A DNA stretch of 40,802 bases from contig JAJDXD010000095.1 in NCBI GenBank assembly GCA_022823405.1, forward strand, positions 68,809 to 109,610. Reading direction: 5' to 3'. The stretch comes from Gammaproteobacteria bacterium. Lineage in GTDB: Bacteria; Pseudomonadota; Gammaproteobacteria; Arenicellales; JAJDZL01. Below are positions 1-8,763 of this stretch, piece by piece. Position numbers and translations under genes: made by a program. The number at the start of each line of letters is the position of its first letter. The first letter of the stretch is position 1. Under the pieces are notes generated by a model. That model ran no database searches. It saw only the letters and a program-made list of their open reading frames with translations, and had not been told where the DNA came from.

Positions 1-32
1 CAAATGGTTGACCCATTCGACCTTAGCTAGCG

Positions 33-60
33 AGATGGACCGCCATTTTGAAGTCCATCT
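33..60. repeat. Perfect 8-bp inverted repeat (hairpin)
   Basis: AGATGGAC at 33-40 is exactly complementary to GTCCATCT at 53-60, with a 12-base loop. It lies upstream of the small EamA gene that starts at 118. No uninterrupted T-run follows directly (the T7 run comes about 30 bases later), so a classical terminator is not shown. It could be the 3' end of a unit entering from the left, or a regulatory dyad. Confidence 0.4.
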
Positions 61-117
61 GTTGCTGTTCAACTACTACCACTGATCTCATTTTTTTGTT
101 AGTTTCGGAATCCGCAT

Positions 118-606
118 ATGTCTACTCCACTCGTTCTTTTACTGGTTATCACTTTTTTATACGCTGGTTACAATCTTCTAATCAAAGTGTCTACCAGTCA
201 CGTTCCTCTAGAATCATCATCAACAATTCTTGCAACTATCGCACTACAAGTTGCAGCCCTTTCGATATCCTGTATTTTTGCTGCAGGCTTACTCATTCGA
301 GGTGGAAGCTCACTAGCCCTACCCCCTCCCGCTTACGCGTGGGCAATTCTTGCAGGTCTTTGCATCGGCGGTGCTGAAATAGGCTACTTTTACCTATTTC
401 GAGGAATCGCTGGTCATCCTCCATTTCCAGCAAACATTGCAATACCATTCATTGTGAGTGGCACCATCGTCTTAACAGTTCTTATTGCTTGGTTAACACT
501 TAAGGAACCACTATCCTGGCAAAAAATTATTGGTACGATATTGGTGGTCGTTGGAGTCGTTGTACTCTATATGGATAGCAGATTCCCTACACTAACTGGA
601 ACCTAG
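118..606 (+). CDS. Small single-domain EamA/DMT-family membrane protein
   Basis: This 162-residue, very hydrophobic protein has about five predicted membrane helices: near residues 2-18, 33-60, 74-92, 108-127 and 136-151. The pattern is that of one EamA repeat. The C-terminal half has the family's usual ending, a helix followed by a loop containing LKEPLSWQKIIGTILVVVGV, which matches the 'E(P/K)...G..LI..G' signature of drug/metabolite transporters. Most DMT transporters carry two EamA repeats (about 280-300 residues), so this is a half-length member that would have to dimerise to form a transport path. Substrate and direction are unknown. The ATG at 118 is preceded by a weak purine stretch (CGGAA). 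The tRNA-Arg gene follows on the same strand about 110 bases later, with no evident functional link. Confidence 0.75.
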   Translation: MSTPLVLLLVITFLYAGYNLLIKVSTSHVPLESSSTILATIALQVAALSISCIFAAGLLIRGGSSLALPPPAYAWAILAGLCIGGAEIGYFYLFRGIAGHPPFPANIAIPFIVSGTIVLTVLIAWLTLKEPLSWQKIIGTILVVVGVVVLYMDSRFPTLTGT

Positions 607-714
607 ATGAATACCATGCTTCCTTTCCAAAAGTTTTTAAGCGCTCTCCTGATTCAGCTAAATTTAATCTTTCATACATAATTATTTTTGTTTGCAGCTG
701 AAAGCTGTCTCTGC

Positions 715-791
715 GCCCCGGTAGCTCAGGTGGATAGAGCAGCCGCCTCCTAAGCGGCAGGTCAGACGTTCGAGTCGTCTTCGGGGCGCCA
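715..791 (+). tRNA. tRNA-Arg(CCT)
   Basis: A complete cloverleaf can be folded. The acceptor stem GCCCCGG pairs with TCGGGGC (one G-T pair). The anticodon stem GCCGC/GCGGC encloses the loop CTCCTAA, giving anticodon CCT (reads AGG). The T arm AGACG/CGTCT has the loop TTCGAGT. The discriminator base is G and the CCA end is encoded (789-791). Confidence 0.97.
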
Positions 792-915
792 TTGATAATC
801 TCAGTACAAGAGCCTTTAATTCATTTTCTGCTGAACGATTGAATCCAGCATTGATTGAACTGAATTCACAAGTGTTTGCAAATTGAAGTCAGTGTTTAAC
901 GATCAGGTGTTGTAC

Positions 916-957
916 CAGCATTCTTATGCTGCAAAGAAGACAATTCTTAAAGAATTG
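916..957 (-). terminator. Tandem hairpins just after the FAD oxidoreductase stop (weak terminator candidate)
   Basis: Reading the minus strand from the stop at 960, CAATTC/GAATTG (941-957, 5-base loop) is followed by the T-rich stretch TCTTCTTT. A second perfect hairpin, CAGCAT/ATGCTG with a 4-base loop (916-931), comes next. The first stem is short and AT-rich, so intrinsic termination would be inefficient. The position directly after the last gene of the hydantoinase unit is what supports the call. Confidence 0.35.
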
Positions 958-959
958 CA

Positions 960-2165
960 TCAAATAATTACATTTTCAATGAATGGCCTATTTTCTGCAA
1001 CTCGCAGATAGCTAAGCGGGGTTAAATCCAAAGTCCGATACTCGCCGAATGTTATCATTTCAGAAATACCACGCCCAATAGCGGGGGATTGCTGTAACCC
1101 ATGGCCTGAAAAACCATTAGCAAATAAAAAGTTCTTGACCTCGCTGTGCGGACCGACAACTGCGTTCTGATCCAAGGTGCAGTAATCATAATGTCCGGCC
1201 CAACTGTTCAGCAATTTGATTGCTTCAAAATTTTCAGATCGCGCTGCGAGATTGGCCCAGATGGTTTCAAATTCGTCAAATTTTGGCCCAAAGTCATCTT
1301 GGTCGACGGCTGGGTCGTGCTCAGGCGCCATTCCAGTCATAAAGCTTTCCCCTTCAGGCCGACAAAATGTACCTGACTTATCAATCATCAACGGTAATTG
1401 ACCATTGTTCACATTCGCTGAACCTTGAGGAGATTTTGCGCAATCAAATATGAATATTGTCCGTTTTCGCGGTTCAACAGGCAATTTCAAACCAGCCATG
1501 GCAGCAACTCTGGCACCCCTTGTACCCGATGCATTTACCAAGAAATCACAATCAATAACATCACCACTTTTTAAACTGACTCCCGTTATCCGGTCTGATT
1601 GACGTGAGATTGCACAAACCTCCTCCACAATATAAGTGACTCCCAATTGCCTGGCCTTTCGCCTAAATCCGTCCATCAGGCCCGTATTTGAAAACCAACC
1701 TTCACCAGAGCGACCATAACTTGCCAATCGAATGTCATCAGCATTGAGATGAGGAAACGCACTTGCAAGTTCATTCGTATCAAATAAGACTACATCAGCA
1801 CCACAGCTAACTTGAACTTCATGGTTGGCGCGTAGAATTTGTTCCTGTTCTTCGGTCTCTGCCAAAAATAAATATCCGTTTTCGCGAAAGAAAAGATCTG
1901 GCTTCATTTCATTGACTCGCATTGTTTCGGCAAATTCGCGAATAAACTGAGTTCCGAATTGACTGATCTGCACATTGATTGCAGTCGAAAATTGATGGCG
2001 TATGGAACTTGAACTGAGTGCGGTCGCTGATTTGCTGAAAGTCGGATCCATTTCGACTAAAGCAACAGAGCCGTTAAAGTCTGGATTTGCGGCTAGAAAG
2101 TATGCGACTGAACTACCGGTAACGGCTCCGCCAACAATTACAACATCGTAGTGTTGTTTGCGCAT
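960..2165 (-). CDS. FOXRED1-like FAD-dependent oxidoreductase (DAO superfamily)
   Basis: A 401-residue flavoprotein of the D-amino-acid oxidase/sarcosine oxidase fold. The N-terminal dinucleotide-binding motif is VVIVGGAVTGSS (residues 8-19), followed by an acidic strand end (VEMD) that would contact the adenosine ribose. From about residue 230 it follows the pattern I remember for human FOXRED1: LPVEPRKR, an FCRPEG segment (FRREG in FOXRED1), NSWAGHYDYCTLDQNAVVGP, then GFSGHGLQQSPAIGRG near the C terminus. The family oxidises secondary amines or amino acids to imines. FOXRED1 itself is a mitochondrial complex I assembly factor of uncertain enzymatic activity. The gene is 46 bases downstream of hydantoinase B on the same strand, so it is probably the last gene of a three-gene unit acting on a hydantoin-derived N-substituted amino acid. 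No strong ribosome-binding site precedes the ATG. The FAD-oxidoreductase assignment is firm; the substrate is inferred. Confidence 0.88.
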   Translation of the reverse strand: MRKQHYDVVIVGGAVTGSSVAYFLAANPDFNGSVALVEMDPTFSKSATALSSSSIRHQFSTAINVQISQFGTQFIREFAETMRVNEMKPDLFFRENGYLFLAETEEQEQILRANHEVQVSCGADVVLFDTNELASAFPHLNADDIRLASYGRSGEGWFSNTGLMDGFRRKARQLGVTYIVEEVCAISRQSDRITGVSLKSGDVIDCDFLVNASGTRGARVAAMAGLKLPVEPRKRTIFIFDCAKSPQGSANVNNGQLPLMIDKSGTFCRPEGESFMTGMAPEHDPAVDQDDFGPKFDEFETIWANLAARSENFEAIKLLNSWAGHYDYCTLDQNAVVGPHSEVKNFLFANGFSGHGLQQSPAIGRGISEMITFGEYRTLDLTPLSYLRVAENRPFIENVII

Positions 2166-2211
2166 GATTCAGATGGAAACTTCAATAAAGAGGTACATAA
2201 GGAGAATGACC

Positions 2212-3834
2212 TTAATCTTCTCGCGCCGTCACATAGCCTGCTGCTTGGTCCAACTGCCTGGCTTCCTCACTTCTCTCTGAAGATGGACCAAAACCTCCAC
2301 CACCAGGTGCTTTTAATATCAGCCTCCTCCCTTCCGGAACATGCTGCCAACCTTTTTGCCTTAACAGAGTACCGTCATCAAGCTGTACAACTCCCGCTGC
2401 ACCTGGAGACCCGCCATTTCGACCCGCAGCCGGGTGATGAACCCGGTCAAACATCGCTGAAAAGTCAAATTCAAAACCATCTTTAGGTGCAATCTCAATG
2501 ACTTGACCAAGCCCACCGCGCATGCGGCCATCTCCACCACTGTCTGGACGCAGTTCTTTTCTCCAAACCACAATCGGGCCGGTATGCTCGGTGGCCTCGA
2601 CAGGCATTGTATGAACTCCTGATGGAAATGCCGTCGCTGAAAGCCCATCCAGACTGGGACGGGCACCGGTTCCCCCTGAATTAAACATCAGAATCTCATG
2701 CTGCCTGATTTCGCCATTCGAAGTCGGGCGAACAGATATGTGCAAATTCCACAACGATGCTGCGCCTTCGGCAGGAACCAAGTCCGGCAAAACCTTCGCT
2801 AACGCTCCAAACACTAAATCTGGAATAAGGTGACCTAGAACATGCCGTAATGCAACGGGTGCAGGTCTTTGTGCGTTGAGAATGTTTACAGGCGATGTAA
2901 TCTTGAATGGTTCAAGCGAGGCGAAATTGTTCGGAACTTCTGGTGCGATTATGCATTTCAACGCATAACTGGCATAAGCCTTAGCGTAGTTAATCGGACA
3001 ATTAATACCCCATTTACTTACAGAATCAGTTCCTGAAAAGTCGACCACAATTTCCCGATTGACCCGTTTAATTTCGACCACCAGTTTGATTGGCTCATCG
3101 TATCCATCTACGATGGTGCTGTTAGCCCACATGCCTTCGGGAATTAACGACTGGATACGCTCTACCGTGGCGTTTCGCGAACGCGAGAAAATGAACTCAC
3201 CCAACTCATCCAAATTTTCGTAGCCAGTTTCATTTAGCATTTCCAACAGACGTTGATGTCCCACTTCGTTACAGGCGGCTAGCGAGTAAAAGTCACCGAC
3301 AACCTTATCTGGTTCCCGAACACCGTAGCGAATCATTTTGATCAAATCCCGATTCACTTGGCCACGATCAACAAATTTTAGAATTGGAATCAATAGCCCT
3401 TCTTCATAGACAGAACGTGCATCAGCACCAAATCCCCGGCCTCCGATGTCAACGACATGGGCAGTACAGGCGAAAAATGCAATAATCTCTCCATTGAGGA
3501 ATGTGGGAGAGACCATAGTAATGTCGTGCAAGTGTCCAGTGCCCTTCCATGGATCATTAGTAACGTAGCAATCACCTTCATACATTTCATCCCGTTGAAT
3601 TTCGTTCAGAAAATGCCGTACAGACTCTGCCATCGTATTCACATGTCCAGGTGTACCCGTCACTGCTTGTGCCAACATTCGACCATCTGTTGTGTAAACC
3701 CCTGCTGACAGATCACCGGCTTCTCGTACAGAAGTGGAAAATGCTGTCCGTAACAGCGTCATCGCCTGCTCCTCGACAACCGAAATGAGCCGATACCACA
3801 TGACCTGCATTTGAATGTCGCTGCTAGCTGTCAT
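2212..3834 (-). CDS. hyuB: Hydantoinase B / oxoprolinase family beta subunit
   Basis: A 540-residue protein typical of HyuB, the beta half of ATP-dependent N-methylhydantoinase/5-oxoprolinase-type enzymes. Recognisable family segments are the N-terminal RLISVVEEQAMTLLRTAFS, followed by SVREAGDLSAGVYTTDGRML, then YVTNDPWKGTGHLHDITMVSP, the FFACTAHVVDIGG motif, FSGTDSV, and near the C terminus SGGDGRMRGGLGQVIEI and LKAPGGGGFG. Length fits the family (about 500-580). It starts three bases after the stop of the hydantoinase A gene, so the two are almost certainly translated together and form the alpha/beta complex. With the FAD oxidoreductase downstream, cleavage of a hydantoin- or oxoproline-like ring is the likely role. 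The exact substrate (N-methylhydantoin, 5-oxoproline or another lactam) cannot be read from sequence. Related carboxylases (acetone/acetophenone) share the fold but normally have extra subunits not seen here. Confidence 0.92.
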   Translation of the reverse strand: MTASSDIQMQVMWYRLISVVEEQAMTLLRTAFSTSVREAGDLSAGVYTTDGRMLAQAVTGTPGHVNTMAESVRHFLNEIQRDEMYEGDCYVTNDPWKGTGHLHDITMVSPTFLNGEIIAFFACTAHVVDIGGRGFGADARSVYEEGLLIPILKFVDRGQVNRDLIKMIRYGVREPDKVVGDFYSLAACNEVGHQRLLEMLNETGYENLDELGEFIFSRSRNATVERIQSLIPEGMWANSTIVDGYDEPIKLVVEIKRVNREIVVDFSGTDSVSKWGINCPINYAKAYASYALKCIIAPEVPNNFASLEPFKITSPVNILNAQRPAPVALRHVLGHLIPDLVFGALAKVLPDLVPAEGAASLWNLHISVRPTSNGEIRQHEILMFNSGGTGARPSLDGLSATAFPSGVHTMPVEATEHTGPIVVWRKELRPDSGGDGRMRGGLGQVIEIAPKDGFEFDFSAMFDRVHHPAAGRNGGSPGAAGVVQLDDGTLLRQKGWQHVPEGRRLILKAPGGGGFGPSSERSEEARQLDQAAGYVTARED

Positions 3835-3837
3835 TGC

Positions 3838-5961
3838 CTACTCAAACCTGTTGATTAACAAAATAGAGCCGTCGTCTTGGATGATCGCTTCAAACGATCT
3901 CGGGACAAAGGTTGAGGTTTCCCGCTCAACGATGATAGCTAAACCCGCAATTCTGTCACCTGCCAACAGACTCTCACGCTCATAAACTTTACACTCCATC
4001 ATTTTGTCAGATGAAGATTCAAATACGGAGCGATGCTCAGCCTGCAACAACCGTTCTGTCCCCGCTCTGAAATTCAGTTTTTCAGGTGCACGCTGCTCTG
4101 TCACAACCCTGACCGACCACGAAACCACTTCAATTTCCAGATCATCAAGCACGTCAATGGTGCGACCGAAATAGCTCTTGTAACTCTCTTCAAAAAGACG
4201 CGTCATTTCTGAAAAATCATTTAAATCAAAATTTCTACGAGGCAACAGAACCGGTATTTCCCAACCTTGTCCCTGATAACGCATGAATGCCGTAATTTCA
4301 GTAGAAGTCGCTGCCTGAGTTCCCATACGGACAAATCCCTCCGCCTGTTCGATCAGTTCAGTCAGCAAATGGTTGACAGTATCAGCATCGAATTGTTCAA
4401 GGCTCATTACATTGGAGACCACAGATTCATAACTGAATGGTGTTTGCAAAAATCCGATTGCAGAACCAACACCAGCGCCGCGTGGTACTAGGCATTGCTT
4501 AATGTTGAGTTTTTCACAAATTCTGGCGGCATGCAGTGGAGCGGCACCTCCAAACGCAATCATTGCGTACTCGGTGATGTTCTTGCCACTTTCAACTGCA
4601 TGAACTCGAGTGGCATTGGTCATATTTTCGTCAACCATTTCATTAATGCCAAAGGCTCCAGTGATTACGTCAAGTGCCAGAGGACCAGCAACATCACACT
4701 CAATTGCTGCAACGGATGCAGACTTCGACAATTGAATTGTCCCGCCCGCGAAATTACCCGCATCAATCTTACCGAGCACAACGTCTGCATCGGTGACTGT
4801 TGCATTTTGACCACCCTGCTGATAACAGGCAGGTCCGGGATTCGAACCCGCTGATTCTGGTCCAATTTGAAGCCTGCCCATGTCGTCTACTCTGGAGATG
4901 GAACCACCACCCGCTCCGATTTCAATCATCTCAATAACCGGAATCAGAATTGGCATCCCTGAGCCTTTTTTGAAGCGGTGACTGCGTGCCACCTCAAACT
5001 CCCGACTTGTTTCCGGAACGTTGTCGTCAATCAGGCAAATTTTTGCAGTGGTTCCACCCATATCAAACGAAACGACGTTTCTCATGCCAAATTTCTTGGA
5101 TAGTTCAGCCGCAAAATTAACACCCCCGGCTGGGCCCGACTCAATCAATCGAACTGGAAACTTTTTTGCGGTTTCAAATGAAATCAAACCACCAGCAGAA
5201 TGAATGACATAAGCAGGACAGACCGCTCCTTCTTCTTTCAGCAGTTTTTCCAGACGTGTGAGATATCGTTCAATTCTCGGACGCACATATGCGTTTGCAC
5301 AGACAGTACTGAATCGTGGGTACTCTCGCATTTGTGGTGCGACTTCAGCACTGATCGATATTGGCAAATCGGGCAATGCAGATCGAATAATCTCCATTGC
5401 ACGCATTTCATGCGATGAATTCAGATATGAATGGATGAAGCCGACTGCTACAGATTCGAAATTGGACGCTGAGAATTTTGTGACCAATTTCTCGACTTCA
5501 TACTCGTCCAAGGCCTGAAGTTCCCGTCCTTCCGAATCGATTCGACCTCTGATAGGATAGCGATGTTGACGAGGGATCAAAGGGGGACTGATTTTGAGAT
5601 TTAAATCATACTGATCAAAACGATTCTCAGTACGCATTTCTATAACGTCTCGAAAACCCTCAGTTGTTATGAATGCTGTTTTTGCCCCGCGCCTTTCAAT
5701 CAATGCGTTGGTTGCTAGGGTGGTACCGTGAATAATCGAGTCGAGGTCAGAGAGACTGATACCAGCTTGTTGGGTAACTTTGAACACCCCATCCAAAACC
5801 GCGTTTTCAGGTGCCTGCTGATCGGTTAGTACTTTTGCAGAATAGATGATTTCGCCCACACTAAGGGCGATGTCTGTGAATGTACCACCGATGTCTGCAC
5901 CGATTCTTATTTTGTTTTGATCTACTGAAGGCTTCAAATTGTTTACGGTTCCGTTGTTCAA
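3838..5961 (-). CDS. hyuA: Hydantoinase A / oxoprolinase family alpha subunit (ATPase)
   Basis: A 707-residue HyuA homologue with an ASKHA-type ATPase fold. Near the N terminus is the phosphate-binding motif IGADIGGTFTDIAL (about residues 20-33), followed by IIHGTTLATNALIERRGAKT and the TTEGFRDV segment. The second phosphate loop is VSFDMGGTTAKICL and a third glycine-rich loop is IEIGAGGGSI. The enzyme couples ATP hydrolysis to ring opening with HyuB. Length is normal (about 680-720). The start is unusual: the longest frame begins with TTG at 5961, immediately preceded by an in-frame stop (5962-5964), and there is no ATG or GTG before the conserved ATPase motif. Translation must therefore begin at this TTG or at the TTG eight codons later (5937), neither with a strong ribosome-binding site. 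First gene of the hyuA-hyuB-FAD oxidoreductase unit. Confidence 0.92.
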   Translation of the reverse strand: MNNGTVNNLKPSVDQNKIRIGADIGGTFTDIALSVGEIIYSAKVLTDQQAPENAVLDGVFKVTQQAGISLSDLDSIIHGTTLATNALIERRGAKTAFITTEGFRDVIEMRTENRFDQYDLNLKISPPLIPRQHRYPIRGRIDSEGRELQALDEYEVEKLVTKFSASNFESVAVGFIHSYLNSSHEMRAMEIIRSALPDLPISISAEVAPQMREYPRFSTVCANAYVRPRIERYLTRLEKLLKEEGAVCPAYVIHSAGGLISFETAKKFPVRLIESGPAGGVNFAAELSKKFGMRNVVSFDMGGTTAKICLIDDNVPETSREFEVARSHRFKKGSGMPILIPVIEMIEIGAGGGSISRVDDMGRLQIGPESAGSNPGPACYQQGGQNATVTDADVVLGKIDAGNFAGGTIQLSKSASVAAIECDVAGPLALDVITGAFGINEMVDENMTNATRVHAVESGKNITEYAMIAFGGAAPLHAARICEKLNIKQCLVPRGAGVGSAIGFLQTPFSYESVVSNVMSLEQFDADTVNHLLTELIEQAEGFVRMGTQAATSTEITAFMRYQGQGWEIPVLLPRRNFDLNDFSEMTRLFEESYKSYFGRTIDVLDDLEIEVVSWSVRVVTEQRAPEKLNFRAGTERLLQAEHRSVFESSSDKMMECKVYERESLLAGDRIAGLAIIVERETSTFVPRSFEAIIQDDGSILLINRFE

Positions 5962-6455
5962 TCAATGGATTTAATAAAACTGAATCAATAGAGATTTACT
6001 GTAATTTTTTCGCACGAATTACCCAGTTTTTCAATAATTCTTGTACAACGGCGATTGCGAGTCAGCTGGTTAAAAAACTATTGAGCACTTGATTCAGAGC
6101 AACAAATTTTTTGGACAGTGTTTCATTCTGCCGGGAGTAGTGGGTGCGCCTAAATTATTGAAACAAACTGCGACAATTGGGGCTGTTAATAAGTCTGTGA
6201 AAAAAGTCGTAAAAGATTTTTTTTTCAATTTTTATTTGAATAAATTTTAATCCCAAATTATGATTATTTTTATATGTTTATTATCAATTATTTATATCAT
6301 TGTTCTGACCCCTTGCTGTAGGACGCTTCACTATATGTCAAAATCACAAATTGTGCTGTTGTGAATATCTCAACAGAAAATCTGTCATTTTGACGGCTTG
6401 GCTGAAGACTGACCAGCTGCTACTGGGGTGTTTAAGTAATTGAATTTGTATCAGT
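5962..6455. other. 494-base AT-rich intergenic region, no supported gene
   Basis: This lies between the minus-strand hyuA start and the end of lptG, so it should hold the hyuA promoter and the end of lptFG transcription. About 6195-6300 is very AT-rich, with a T9 run near 6220. I found no G+C-rich stem followed by a T-run and no convincing -35/-10 pair with correct spacing. A 34-codon hydrophobic frame starting at 6260 has no ribosome-binding site and looks like an AT-richness artefact. Confidence 0.6.
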
Positions 6456-7505
6456 TTATAAGCGATAGAGCGCCATCAATGCATAGCTCAAGAATAGCAT
6501 GAACACCAATGCCATCCCCAGTATTGGAGCCAACCCATAGAGAATTGCAATGTAGCCGACAGACTGCTGTACAGCAAAATAAAACAGACCAAACAATAGA
6601 CCAAAGAGCACAAAATGCCCCGTACTAAACCGCAACTTCAATCGAAAGGTAAACAATATTGCAAAAATTCCCATGACGAGCATTGAAAGGGGAATGATCA
6701 ACCGATTCCAAAATTCAAGTTCGTCAAATTCAGTTTTCAAACCTGCCGACTTGCGGATCTGATATCGCTCATATAACTCAATGATGTTCAATTCAGAATA
6801 ACTCACCCGTTGCTTTGCGACTGCGAGACTATCCAAATTTACCGGGATCACTTTTGAATCAGCGAATGTCCTCTCCAACTGTTGATCCTTCAACTGAATT
6901 TCCTCGACGGACTTCAACGTCAACGAGTTGAAGTCCTCTGCAATTGTTCCCGACTCGGCATTAACCAATCCTGTAAATTCACCCTGCTGATCAAATCCGT
7001 AAACCTTTATTTCGCCAGTATTCTGAAATCGATCAATATGATCAATCAGCAAAAAGTTATTCTGATACCGATACCAAAGTCCACTGTCATAATCGACGGA
7101 GTCGGTCTTTTCTGACAAACTGAATTGCGCACCTTTCGTCTCAGTGTACGGCACAACCAACTCACCCCAGAAAAATATCAGCAGTGCAAAAACAGAGGAA
7201 TACCCCACAATGGAAGCAATTATTCGAGATTTCGAAATGCCACCGGCTTGAAATGCCACAAGTTCGTTTTGACGGGACAAAATTGTAAGGGCCAGGATTG
7301 TGCCGATCAAGAGGATCATCGGCGACAATTCATAAATCATTCGCGGAATTGCATAACTCAATGTCAATGCGAGTGAAGCCACTCCGTGCTCTCCACCTTC
7401 GAGTTCGTCTAGCATCGACAGAAACAGATACACAAGCAACAGCCAAAGCCCCACAAGCAAGACCTTGCCACTAATTTCGCGCGCCAGATGTCGGTCTAAA
7501 ATCAT
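6456..7505 (-). CDS. lptG: LPS export ABC transporter permease LptG
   Basis: An inner-membrane permease of the LptB2FG machine that extracts lipopolysaccharide from the inner membrane and passes it to LptC/LptA. From the ATG at 7505 it has 349 residues (E. coli 360) and begins MILDRHLAREI, matching the usual 'LDRY' start. The longer GTG frame from 7541 would overlap lptF by 23 bases and adds 12 residues the family normally lacks. Membrane helices are near residues 13-32, 55-80 and 92-110, then a beta-rich periplasmic jellyroll domain of about 150 residues, then three C-terminal helices in a very hydrophobic last 85 residues. It lies immediately downstream of lptF, as in most gammaproteobacteria. 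The first-helix segment DELEGGEHGVASLALTLSYA and the PRMIYELSPM loop are typical of the YjgP/YjgQ family. Confidence 0.93.
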   Translation of the reverse strand: MILDRHLAREISGKVLLVGLWLLLVYLFLSMLDELEGGEHGVASLALTLSYAIPRMIYELSPMILLIGTILALTILSRQNELVAFQAGGISKSRIIASIVGYSSVFALLIFFWGELVVPYTETKGAQFSLSEKTDSVDYDSGLWYRYQNNFLLIDHIDRFQNTGEIKVYGFDQQGEFTGLVNAESGTIAEDFNSLTLKSVEEIQLKDQQLERTFADSKVIPVNLDSLAVAKQRVSYSELNIIELYERYQIRKSAGLKTEFDELEFWNRLIIPLSMLVMGIFAILFTFRLKLRFSTGHFVLFGLLFGLFYFAVQQSVGYIAILYGLAPILGMALVFMLFLSYALMALYRL

Positions 7506-7518
7506 CGGTAAGGGTATA

Positions 7519-8616
7519 TCAAGCGCGTTTAGGTGTGACAACAGAAGTAAACGACCGGTTATATCTGCTGCGCAAAAGAATCACAAAGATAAGCGTAAGC
7601 ATGGCAAGATGTGGTAAAGCTACGAGCCAGTTTGAATTGATTTCTCCCTCTCGATTCAGATCCGCTACAAATCCGAGCAGGCTGCTATAGACGAAATAAA
7701 CCAAAATCGCACCAATAAAGTTGACAGCAGTTTTGGACCGTGATGCGGCAGTTCCCCAAGCGAACGCAAGCATCACCACAAGCCCCATTGCCAATACTTT
7801 TGAAATCCTCCAGTTCAATTCCGCTTTGTCTCGCGGGTCATCAGATTCGATAATTTCAGCAGTGGATTTGGCCCTGACATCAAGCTTGCTTTCTGAAAAT
7901 GAAAAATTGGGAATTTGATCAACAAATGAATCAAATTTAGTCTCCTGAAATACAAGTGAATCAAAATCCAACCAGTACTGTATCCCTGTGTTGACCTCAA
8001 TATTCTCGACGCCAGCGGTAAAATTGAATTCATAAATTCCCTTCTCAGCCACAATGATTGATTCTTCATTCCCTCGGTCTCGTAAATAGAACAACCTTAC
8101 GGGGTCCTTTACCTGATCCAAGTACGGGCTGTAATAAAGTATGTCTCTTCCTTCATTCAGCGAGCGAAATTGACCCTTTTCAAACGGTGCGTTTTTGGTT
8201 GAAAGTTGATATTTTTCCAACTCGTGCTGGTATCCCAATTCAGCCGCTGGCGTAACAAAAAAGGCAAGCAATGCAACAACAAATGCTGCTACGGTGGCGA
8301 CTGTCGTCGCTGGTCTGAGGTAGTCAAACGGTCCAATTCCGCCAGTAGCGAAAATTGTGATCTCGTTATCCCGATTCCAGCGCATCAACACCAGAAAAAC
8401 TGCAATGAAAATAGTGGGCGTTAGAATCACATCCAAAAAGGTCGTGAGCTTGAATGTGAGTATCATTCCCAGTCCTTCGAAAGGAAGGTGGCCCTGCACC
8501 GCCCTTCGAAGTAAAGCCAGAAGTTTCACGACAGAAAAGATTCCGACTGTCATCAGCATGACAATACCGCAGCTAATTGCGGTTTCAGAAAGCAATCTTC
8601 TGTTAAATATTTGCAT
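7519..8616 (-). CDS. lptF: LPS export ABC transporter permease LptF
   Basis: A 365-residue partner permease to LptG in the LptB2FG complex. It has N-terminal helices near residues 12-32, 50-75 and 97-122, a large periplasmic jellyroll region (about 123-270, containing LDFDSLVFQETKFDSF), and three helices in the last 90 residues. The cytoplasmic coupling segment LMRWNRDNEITIFATGGIGP is the usual LptB-contact loop ('R...E..A....G'). Length matches E. coli LptF (366). The gene is divergent from pepA across about 150 bases that should hold both promoters, the standard arrangement in this class. The ATPase LptB and the LptA/C/D/E components are not in the window. Confidence 0.94.
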   Translation of the reverse strand: MQIFNRRLLSETAISCGIVMLMTVGIFSVVKLLALLRRAVQGHLPFEGLGMILTFKLTTFLDVILTPTIFIAVFLVLMRWNRDNEITIFATGGIGPFDYLRPATTVATVAAFVVALLAFFVTPAAELGYQHELEKYQLSTKNAPFEKGQFRSLNEGRDILYYSPYLDQVKDPVRLFYLRDRGNEESIIVAEKGIYEFNFTAGVENIEVNTGIQYWLDFDSLVFQETKFDSFVDQIPNFSFSESKLDVRAKSTAEIIESDDPRDKAELNWRISKVLAMGLVVMLAFAWGTAASRSKTAVNFIGAILVYFVYSSLLGFVADLNREGEINSNWLVALPHLAMLTLIFVILLRSRYNRSFTSVVTPKRA

Positions 8617-8763
8617 GAATTTACGTGAAGTAATCAGGCAAAGAACATAAATCGACCTGATTGCTGAAAGGCAGCGGAGCGGAACGAAACACTCCGTTCA
8701 TCTGTTAAAATTTGAGTCTTGAATCGACTGTCCAATTCAGCAAAATTAAGCGCGGAGATACCG

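Noticed and set aside
6185..6260. T-rich run after an A-rich stretch, terminator-like
   Set aside because: The only possible stem is pure A-T with a long loop. It does not form a G+C-rich hairpin ending directly in the T-run.
6260..6364. 34-codon hydrophobic frame in the hyuA-lptG spacer
   Set aside because: No ribosome-binding site. The Ile/Phe/Leu-rich start simply reflects the AT-rich DNA, and the second half is not membrane-like.
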